Positions 1 through 5,424 of a DNA stretch of 7,932 nucleotides are shown one piece after another. The translations under genes and the position numbers were made by a program. Where the stretch lies: assembly GCA_031289995.1 (NCBI GenBank), contig JAITOI010000037.1:1-7932 (forward strand), in the 5' to 3' direction. The first letter of the stretch is position 1. Each line of letters opens with the position of its first letter. This DNA comes from Prevotellaceae bacterium. Its GTDB lineage: Bacteria > Bacteroidota > Bacteroidia > Bacteroidales > UBA932. Under the pieces are notes generated by a model, which saw only the letters and a program-made list of their open reading frames with translations, searched no databases and was not told where the DNA came from.

Positions 1-80
1 TACGAAGTGCGAGTTCAGCGAAGCTAATCCAGAGGAACAACAACGGCTGGATTGCTTCACCCTTCGGGCTCGCAATAACG
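1..80. repeat. Imperfect inverted repeat, REP-like dispersed element
   Basis: Two arms face each other. The left arm has TGCGAG (8-13) and CGAAGCTAATCCAG (19-32). The right arm has CTGGATTGCTTC (47-58) and CTCGCAATAACG (69-80). The reverse complement of the right arm reads CGTTATTGCGAG, then GAAGCAATCCAG, so it matches the left arm apart from a small gap and mismatches. A C(TTCG)G tetraloop motif lies at 62-67. Sequences of the type 'TTGCGAG...GAAGCAATCC' are familiar dispersed intergenic repeats in many bacteria. It probably sits downstream of a gene outside the window and could also act in transcript termination or mRNA stability. That it is repeated elsewhere in this genome is inferred. 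Confidence 0.5.
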
Positions 81-117
81 ACGAGCGGATGGAGGCAATC
101 TGAAATCTGAAATTTAC

Positions 118-125
118 TACCTTTG
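118..125 (+). promoter_or_regulatory. -7 element of copA promoter (TACCTTTG)
   Basis: TACCTTTG matches the Bacteroidota sigma-70-type -7 consensus TAnnTTTG. It lies 26 nt before the copA ATG and predicts a short leader of about 20 nt. No TTG-type -33 box is visible 19-21 nt upstream (around 93-98), so the promoter may be weak or helped by an activator. No copper-regulator site was recognised. Confidence 0.55.
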
Positions 126-151
126 CCCCACTAAAATTTTCTCCAAAAACA

Positions 152-2359
152 ATGAAACCATCCCTCCTCCACCAATCCTTTCCCGTTGCCCGTCTACACT
201 GCGCTGCGTGCGCACAGCGGGTGGAGCGCACGCTTGCTGCGCTTGCCGGCGTTGAGCGTGCGGCGGTAAACCTGGCTTCGGCAAGCGCTGCGGTGGACTA
301 CAATCCTCGGCTCGTGTCGCCCGCGCAAATGCGTCAGGCGGTGCAGGCGCAGGGCTACGATTTGCTCGTTGGCGACAGCGCGTCTGAGGCTTGGGAGGAG
401 GCAAAAAATCGGGAGAGCAGCACGCTCAAAAGGCAAGCCCTGTGGGCGCTTGCGCTGTGCGTGCCGGTGGTGGTGGTCAGCATGTTTTTCATGCACGCGC
501 CCTACGCCAACGAGCTAGCGTGGGCGCTGTCAACGCCGGTGGTTTTTGTGCTGGGGCGGCGCTTTTTTGCGGGCGCGTGGCGGCAGCTGCGGCACGGTGC
601 GGCAAGCATGGACACGCTGGTGGCGCTAAGCACCGGCGTGGCTTACGTGTTCAGCGTGTTCAGCACGCTGCTGCCCGATTTTTGGCGTGCGCACGGCATC
701 GAGCCGCACGTCTATTTTGAAGCATCGAGCGTCATCATCGCCTTCATTTTGCTGGGGCGATGGATGGAGCAAAAAGCTAAGAGCAGCGCGGCTTCGTCCA
801 TCCAAAAGCTGATGGGCTTGCAGCCGCAAACGGTAACGCTGGTGCGCTCCGACGGCAGCCACCACACCGTCAGCATCGGGCAAGTGGCGGCGGGCGAACG
901 TTTGCTGGTGCGGCCTGGCGAGCGCATCGCAGCCGATGGCGTGGTGGTTGCCGGTAGCTCGTACGTGGACGAAAGCATGTTAAGCGGCGAGCCGCTGCCG
1001 GTGGCAAAAGGCGAGGGCGACCGCGCATTTGCCGGCACCATCAACCACAAAGGTAGCTTCGAGCTGATAGCCGAAAAGGTAGGCACAGCAACGGTTTTGG
1101 CGCAAATCATCCGGCTGGTGCAGGAGGCTCAGGGTAGCAAAGCACCCATCCAAAAGCTGGCGGACAAAATCACTGCCGTGTTTGTACCCGTGGTGCTGGG
1201 CCTTGCCGTTGCTGCGCTGGCGGCCTGGACGCTGCTGGGTGGCGCCGATGGTGTGGTGCGCGGGCTGCTTGCGCTGGTTACGGTGCTCATCATTGCCTGC
1301 CCCTGCGCCCTTGGATTGGCAACGCCTACGGCCATTATGGTGGGCGTGGGCAAGGCGGCGGAATGCGGAATTCTCATCAAGGATGCGGAGAGCCTCGAAG
1401 CCGCAAAGCGAGTAACGGCGGTGGTTTTCGACAAAACCGGCACCCTCACCGAGGGCAAGCCGAGCGTTACCTCCATCCGATGGCGACAAGGCGACAATCG
1501 CGCAAAACCTGTGCTGGTGGGCATTGAGCGCCTGTCGGAGCATCCGCTGGCGGAGGCTATTGTGGCGCATCTAAGCAGCGACGGCGACCAAAATAGCTGC
1601 CCGATTACGAGCTTTGAAACCCTTGTGGGGCGAGGCGCGAGGGGCATTTGCGAGGGCAAGGTTTACCTCGTTGGCAGCGAAAAATTGCTGCTCGAAAACA
1701 GCATCGCCATCGACGCTCAGCTACGCGAAGATGACCCTGCTTCGGCCTCACAAAGCCGCACCGTTGTTTGGTTTGCCGACGGCGAACAGGCGCTGGCACG
1801 CATCACCATTGCCGACAAGCTGAAGCCTACTTCGCCTGCGGCAGTGCAGCACTTGCAGGCAATGGGCATCACCTGCCACATCCTCACCGGCGACAGCGCC
1901 GGCGCCGCGCAAGACGTGGCACAGCAGGCAGGCATTGCGAGCTACCGCGCCGAAGCGCTACCGCAGGACAAGGTGGCGTACGTCAAGCAGCTGCAAGCCG
2001 AAGGGCAGATAGTGGCAATGGTGGGCGATGGCATCAACGACAGCGCCGCACTCGCGCAAGCCGACCTCAGCATTGCCATGGGGCAGGGCAGCGACATTGC
2101 GATGGACGCAGCTCAGGTAACCATTGTGTCGTCGGACTTGCGCAAGGTGGGCGAGGCGATAGACCTGTCGCAGCAAACGGTGCGCGTCATCCGGCAGAAT
2201 TTATTTTGGGCGTTTTTCTACAACGTTGTCGGCATTCCTGTGGCGGCTGGCGTGCTGTTTCCGCTCTGCGGATTTTTGCTCAACCCCATGCTGGCGGGCG
2301 CGGCGATGGCGCTGAGTAGCGTGAGTGTGGTTTGCAATAGCTTGCGGTTGAAGATTTGA
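152..2359 (+). CDS. copA: Copper-exporting P1B-type ATPase (CopA)
   Basis: This 735-residue inner-membrane pump uses ATP to export Cu(I). It has one N-terminal HMA metal-binding domain (about 10-73), whose Cys pair is in LHCAAC (C17, C20). Four membrane segments follow (about 94-114, 120-136, 152-175, 187-203), then the actuator domain with SGEP (278-281). Membrane segments 5 and 6 (about 339-362 and 369-393) carry the metal-site CPC at 383-385. The phosphorylation motif DKTGT has D427, the nucleotide domain has SEHP (H464, P465), and TGD (579-581) and GDGIND (625-630) are present. The last two helices carry YN (690-691) and MxxSS (M719, S722, S723), the P1B-1 copper/silver signature rather than that of zinc or cobalt pumps. 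Length is normal for a single-HMA CopA. The ATG at 152 places the HMA domain at the N terminus and lies just after a TAnnTTTG box; no Shine-Dalgarno is seen. No copper chaperone or regulator gene is in the window. All catalytic motifs are intact. Silver export is a possible secondary role. Confidence 0.95.
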   Translation: MKPSLLHQSFPVARLHCAACAQRVERTLAALAGVERAAVNLASASAAVDYNPRLVSPAQMRQAVQAQGYDLLVGDSASEAWEEAKNRESSTLKRQALWALALCVPVVVVSMFFMHAPYANELAWALSTPVVFVLGRRFFAGAWRQLRHGAASMDTLVALSTGVAYVFSVFSTLLPDFWRAHGIEPHVYFEASSVIIAFILLGRWMEQKAKSSAASSIQKLMGLQPQTVTLVRSDGSHHTVSIGQVAAGERLLVRPGERIAADGVVVAGSSYVDESMLSGEPLPVAKGEGDRAFAGTINHKGSFELIAEKVGTATVLAQIIRLVQEAQGSKAPIQKLADKITAVFVPVVLGLAVAALAAWTLLGGADGVVRGLLALVTVLIIACPCALGLATPTAIMVGVGKAAECGILIKDAESLEAAKRVTAVVFDKTGTLTEGKPSVTSIRWRQGDNRAKPVLVGIERLSEHPLAEAIVAHLSSDGDQNSCPITSFETLVGRGARGICEGKVYLVGSEKLLLENSIAIDAQLREDDPASASQSRTVVWFADGEQALARITIADKLKPTSPAAVQHLQAMGITCHILTGDSAGAAQDVAQQAGIASYRAEALPQDKVAYVKQLQAEGQIVAMVGDGINDSAALAQADLSIAMGQGSDIAMDAAQVTIVSSDLRKVGEAIDLSQQTVRVIRQNLFWAFFYNVVGIPVAAGVLFPLCGFLLNPMLAGAAMALSSVSVVCNSLRLKI

Positions 2360-2360
2360 A

Positions 2361-2393
2361 GTTGCTCATTGCGAGCAAATTTTCGTACCTTTG
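2361..2393 (+). promoter_or_regulatory. alaS promoter (GTTG-N21-TACCTTTG)
   Basis: TACCTTTG at 2386-2393 matches the Bacteroidota -7 consensus. A GTTG at 2361-2364 lies 21 nt upstream, within the usual spacing for a -33 box. The expected transcription start near 2398 leaves a leader of about 30 nt before the ATG at 2429. This shows that the in-frame upstream TTG at 2369 cannot be the alaS start, because it lies inside the promoter. Confidence 0.65.
2362..2383 (+). terminator. Possible weak terminator hairpin after copA
   Basis: Directly after the copA stop, TTGCTC (2362-2367) and GAGCAA (2373-2378) form a perfect 6-bp stem with a 5-nt loop. It is followed by A and four Ts (2380-2383). The stem and T run are short, so termination would be inefficient. 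The hairpin overlaps the proposed -33 box of the alaS promoter. Confidence 0.3.
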
Positions 2394-2428
2394 CGCCGCA
2401 ATTTTCAACCTCAAATTATCAACCAAAG

Positions 2429-5041
2429 ATGATGACATCACAACAAATCCGACAAGCCTTTTTGGATTTTTTTCAGTCGAAGGAGCACGCCATTGTGCCC
2501 TCGGCGCCAATGGTGGTCAAGAACGACCCCACGCTCATGTTCACCAACGCGGGCATGAACCAGTTTAAGGATTTCTTTTTGGGCAACGCCAAGCCCGCGC
2601 ACAGGCGCATTGCCGACACGCAAAAATGCCTCCGCGTGAGCGGCAAGCACAACGACCTCGAAGAGGTGGGGCACGACACCTACCACCACACGATGTTCGA
2701 AATGCTCGGCAACTGGAGCTTTGGCGACTACTTCAAGCGCGATGCCATTGTGTGGGCATGGGAGCTGCTCACCGAGGTTTACAGCGTCGACAAGGGGCGC
2801 ATGTACGCTACCGTTTTCGAGGGAGATGCCGATGCCGGCGTTGAGCCAGACAAGGAAGCATGGGACTTGTGGAAAAAATTCCTGCCCGAAGACCACATCA
2901 TTTACGGCAACAAAAAAGACAATTTTTGGGAGATGGGCGACACCGGACCATGCGGCCCCTGCTCCGAAATTCACGTGGATATGCGCCCTGACGCCGACCG
3001 CGCCAAGGTTGACGGCGCAACGCTTGTCAACAAAGGGCTGCCCACCGTCATCGAAATTTGGAATCTCGTGTTCATGCAGTTCAACCGCAAAGCCAACGGC
3101 AGCCTCGAACCGCTGCCCGCACAGCACGTGGACACGGGCATGGGTTTCGAGCGCCTCTGCATGATTTTGCAGGGCAAAATGAGCAACTACGACACCGATG
3201 TGTTCACGCCCATCATCGCAAAAATTGCCGAGCTGAGCGGCAAGCCTTACGGCAGCAATCCCAAGTGCGACGTGGCCATGCGCGTGATTGCCGACCACCT
3301 TCGCGCCGTGTCGTTTTCCATTGCCGACGGGCAGCTGCCCGCCAACGCCAAGGCGGGCTATGTCATTCGCCGCATCCTGCGCCGCGCCGTGCGCTACGGC
3401 TTCACTTTCCTCGACTTCAAGGAGCCTTTTATCTGCCGCCTTGTGCCCACGCTGGTGGGGCAAATGGGCAGCGTTTTTCCAGAGCTTACTGCGCAGCAAT
3501 CGCTCGTCGAAAAGGTGATTGAGGAGGAGGAAAATGCCTTCCTCAAGACTCTCGAAGTGGGCATAAAATTGCTGGATGCGGAGATAACAAAGCTAACAGC
3601 AGCGCGGGTTTCCGTCATCGACGGTCGCACCGCGTTTGTGCTCTACGACACCTACGGATTTCCCTACGACCTGACCGAATTGATGGCTCGCGAAAAAGGT
3701 TTTTCGGTTGACCATAAAAAATTCGAGGAGGCGCTCGGCGAACAAAAAGACCGCAGCCGCCACGCCGCAGCCGTGGAAACCGGCGACTGGATTAGCCTCC
3801 GCGAGGGCGAGAGCAGCTTCGTGGGCTACGACATGCAGGAGTGCGACACGCAAATTATTCGCTACCGCAAGGTGAAAAGCAAGGGCAAGGAGCACTACCA
3901 AATTGTGCTCGCCGCCACGCCATTCTACGGCGAGAGCGGCGGTCAGGTGGGCGACGTGGGCTACCTTGATTGCGGCAGCGAGCGCATCCCTGTGCTCGGA
4001 ACGCAGAAGGAAAACAACCTCACCGTGCACCTCACCGACCAGCTGCCAAGCCAAGCTGACGCTACGATTCGTGCCGTGGTGAATGCGGAAAATCGCACCG
4101 CCATCGCCAACAACCACTCGGCAACGCACCTCATGCACTACGCGCTGCGCGAGGTGCTGGGCAAGCACGTGGAGCAAAAAGGTTCGATGGTTTCGTCCGA
4201 CGGATTGCGCTTCGATTTTTCGCATTTCCAGAAGGTGAGCGACGACGAAATGATGCGCGTGGAGCAGCTCGTGAACCGCCTCATCCGCAAAAATTCGCCG
4301 CTCAACGAGCGCCGCGCCATTCCCGTGGACGAGGCGCGAAAGCTGGGCGCGATGGCGCTCTTCGGCGAGAAGTACGGCGACCGCGTGCGCGTCATTCAGC
4401 TGGGCGATTCGGTGGAGCTCTGCGGCGGTACGCACGTGGCCGCCACGGGGCAAATCGGCTTCTTCAAAATCGTGTCCGAAAGCGCCGTGTCTGCCGGCGT
4501 TCGCCGCATTGAGGCAAGCACCGGCGAGGGTGTAGAAAAAATGATTTACCACGCTCTGGGGATGCTGCGCGAGGCGGCGGCGTTCTTCAACAACACGCCC
4601 GACATCAAGGCTGCCATCAAGCGCACGCTCGCCGAAAATGCCGAGCTGCAAAAGCAGCTGACGGGCTTCATGCGCGAGCAGATTGCGAGCCTCAAAACCA
4701 CTCTGCTTTCGCGAGCCGAGCAGCGGCAAGGCTTCCGGCTGGTAACGCTGCAAAAAGACCTCCCGCCCGACGCGGTGAAGGAGCTTGCCATGCAGCTGCG
4801 AAGCGAGGCTGACATTGCGTTTGCGGCAGCCTACGTGCACGGCGGTAAGCCCATGCTGGCGCTCGCCCTCGGCGACAATTTGGTGCAGCGCGGCATGAGC
4901 GCTGCAACGCTAGTGCGCGAGGCCGCCAAGCACATGGGCGGAAGCGGCGGCGGACAGCCGTTTTTTGCCACCGCCGGAGGCAAAAATGTGGACGATTTGC
5001 AGGCCGCTTTGCAGGTGTTGAAGGGACTTTGCGACGGGTAG
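2429..5041 (+). CDS. alaS: Alanyl-tRNA synthetase
   Basis: This cytoplasmic class II synthetase (870 residues, normal length) attaches alanine to tRNA-Ala and hydrolyses mischarged Ser- or Gly-tRNA-Ala. The catalytic core starts at once with FFQSKEH (14-20), then the segment with TLMFTNAGMNQFKD (35-48), the SGKHNDLEEVGHDTYHHT region (71-88), and class II motif 3 in DTGMGFERL (235-243). The editing domain has the zinc-site residues of HSATH (H563, H567) and CGGTH (C665, H669). After a helical linker (about 720-765), the C-Ala/DHHA1 domain ends with GGSGGGQPFFATAGG (837-851). The start is the ATG at 2429. The adjacent ATG at 2432 would drop one residue, and the TTG at 2369 would add 20 unrelated residues read through the promoter. 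It is monocistronic as far as can be seen, with its own promoter and no strong terminator. Nothing in the catalytic or editing sites looks degenerate. Confidence 0.98.
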   Translation: MMTSQQIRQAFLDFFQSKEHAIVPSAPMVVKNDPTLMFTNAGMNQFKDFFLGNAKPAHRRIADTQKCLRVSGKHNDLEEVGHDTYHHTMFEMLGNWSFGDYFKRDAIVWAWELLTEVYSVDKGRMYATVFEGDADAGVEPDKEAWDLWKKFLPEDHIIYGNKKDNFWEMGDTGPCGPCSEIHVDMRPDADRAKVDGATLVNKGLPTVIEIWNLVFMQFNRKANGSLEPLPAQHVDTGMGFERLCMILQGKMSNYDTDVFTPIIAKIAELSGKPYGSNPKCDVAMRVIADHLRAVSFSIADGQLPANAKAGYVIRRILRRAVRYGFTFLDFKEPFICRLVPTLVGQMGSVFPELTAQQSLVEKVIEEEENAFLKTLEVGIKLLDAEITKLTAARVSVIDGRTAFVLYDTYGFPYDLTELMAREKGFSVDHKKFEEALGEQKDRSRHAAAVETGDWISLREGESSFVGYDMQECDTQIIRYRKVKSKGKEHYQIVLAATPFYGESGGQVGDVGYLDCGSERIPVLGTQKENNLTVHLTDQLPSQADATIRAVVNAENRTAIANNHSATHLMHYALREVLGKHVEQKGSMVSSDGLRFDFSHFQKVSDDEMMRVEQLVNRLIRKNSPLNERRAIPVDEARKLGAMALFGEKYGDRVRVIQLGDSVELCGGTHVAATGQIGFFKIVSESAVSAGVRRIEASTGEGVEKMIYHALGMLREAAAFFNNTPDIKAAIKRTLAENAELQKQLTGFMREQIASLKTTLLSRAEQRQGFRLVTLQKDLPPDAVKELAMQLRSEADIAFAAAYVHGGKPMLALALGDNLVQRGMSAATLVREAAKHMGGSGGGQPFFATAGGKNVDDLQAALQVLKGLCDG

Positions 5042-5141
5042 CAAGCGAAAAAATGCCATTTTTTACGATGCTAAAAGGCTTGATTGCAAGGCACTTTGCT
5101 TACACTTCAGTTGCCGTTAACGTTTTTTAGTGTCGAACGAA

Positions 5142-5172
5142 GTTGGAAGTTCGGAAAAAAGCACTACCTTTG
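5142..5172 (+). promoter_or_regulatory. Strong promoter for candidate small RNA (GTTG-N19-TACCTTTG)
   Basis: TACCTTTG (5165-5172) is a full match to the Bacteroidota -7 consensus. GTTG (5142-5145) lies exactly 19 nt upstream as the -33 box. The predicted start is near 5177, which is the first base of a 6-bp hairpin. This is the best-formed promoter in the window, yet the nearest gene start is about 250 nt away, behind a terminator. An inverted repeat, CGAAC (5134-5138) and GTTCG (5149-5153), is centred on the -33 box. Confidence 0.65.
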
Positions 5173-5176
5173 TACC

Positions 5177-5261
5177 GTGCTTCCAAAAGCACAGTAGAGT
5201 TTTTTCATAGGTTAAGTTTTAGGTTAGACGGCCCCCTCTCGAGTAGAGGGGGCTTTTTTTT
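5177..5261 (+). ncRNA. Candidate small RNA (or ricT attenuator leader), about 85 nt
   Basis: A transcript starting about 5 nt after the -7 box would open with a perfect hairpin: GTGCTT (5177-5182), loop CCAA, AAGCAC (5187-5192). A stretch of about 38 nt, U-rich and probably unpaired, follows (5193-5230). It carries two copies of TAGGTTA (5208-5214, 5220-5226). It ends with an intrinsic terminator (5231-5261). A 5' hairpin, an open middle and a terminator is the usual layout of a stand-alone bacterial small RNA. No known RNA family was recognised. The alternative is a terminated leader of the downstream ricT gene. However, ricT appears to have its own promoter just beyond the terminator, which favours an independent RNA. 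The ends are predicted, not measured. Confidence 0.5.
5231..5261 (+). terminator. Strong intrinsic terminator
   Basis: GCCCCCTCT (5231-5239) and AGAGGGGGC (5245-5253) form a perfect 9-bp, GC-rich stem with a 5-nt loop (CGAGT), followed directly by eight Ts (5254-5261). It ends the candidate small RNA and would also stop any read-through from alaS. Confidence 0.9.
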
Positions 5262-5290
5262 GCGTGCTACGAAAAAAATCCGTACCTTCG
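5259..5290 (+). promoter_or_regulatory. ricT operon promoter (TTTG-N20-TACCTTCG)
   Basis: TACCTTCG (5283-5290) differs from the TAnnTTTG -7 consensus at one base. TTTG (5259-5262) lies 20 nt upstream and is a perfect -33 box. Its three Ts are the last three of the terminator T tract, so the two elements are fused. The predicted start near 5295 gives ricT a leader of about 130 nt. Confidence 0.6.
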
Positions 5291-5396
5291 CGGCGCTAAA
5301 TTTGACAACAACTTTGGACACAACAAACACTCGCAATAGCGCACCAATTCTACGATTTAGAAAAGTGCACAACGCAACGAAACGCAACAAACAATT

Positions 5397-5417
5397 CAAC
5401 AGCTCAACAGCTCAACA
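5397..5417 (+). repeat. Short tandem repeat CAACAGCT in ricT leader
   Basis: CAACAGCT occurs twice in tandem followed by CAACA, just upstream of the ricT ATG. Further upstream AACGCAAC occurs twice (about 5371-5388). The leader is rich in A and C and poor in G, so it should stay largely unfolded. That fits translation start without a Shine-Dalgarno site. A specific role is not shown. Confidence 0.5.
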
Positions 5418-5424
5418 AAAAATT

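Larger units (their letters stand above)
5042..5424. other. 382-nt intergenic region with regulatory elements
   Basis: No protein gene is supported here. An open frame runs through from a TTG at 5143 into ricT, but it crosses a promoter, a terminator and a second promoter and has no family-like sequence. The region holds, in order: an A/T hairpin of doubtful value (5048-5064, AAAAAATG and CATTTTTT arms around one C); about 70 nt with no recognisable element; a promoter (5142-5172); a candidate small RNA with terminator (5177-5261); a second promoter (5259-5290); and the G-poor ricT leader (about 5296-5424). No convincing alaS terminator was found, so alaS transcripts may run to the terminator at 5231-5261. 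Confidence 0.6.

Noticed and set aside
2369..2428. 20-codon N-terminal extension of alaS from a TTG
   Set aside because: The extension reads through the TACCTTTG promoter box and is not AlaS-like; the ATG at 2429 fits the family N terminus.
2438..3499. 353-codon open frame on the minus strand inside alaS
   Set aside because: It is antisense to the conserved alaS catalytic core, shows no recognisable family features, and is explained by the GC-rich codon bias that removes stops from the opposite strand.
3593..4840. 415-codon minus-strand open frame inside alaS
   Set aside because: Same explanation: it lies wholly over the alaS editing and C-terminal domains, is His/Ala/Val-rich, and has no motif or promoter.
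5048..5064. A/T palindrome after alaS as its terminator
   Set aside because: The arms AAAAAATG and CATTTTTT surround a single base, so only an A/T stem could form, and no T tract follows. Too weak to call.
5193..5248. Antiterminator through the repeated AGTAGAG (5193-5199 and 5242-5248)
   Set aside because: The upstream copy could compete for only four bases (AGAG with CTCT) of a 9-bp GC stem, so it could not plausibly prevent terminator folding.
5177..5261. T-box, tRNA or known riboswitch in the alaS-ricT gap
   Set aside because: There is no T-box specifier or TGGNACC-like sequence, no tRNA cloverleaf or CCA-proximal stem, and no recognised aptamer. Only two simple hairpins are supported.
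5143..5424. 94-codon N-terminal extension of ricT from a TTG
   Set aside because: It crosses a promoter, a 9-bp terminator hairpin with eight Ts and a second promoter; the family start is at 5425.
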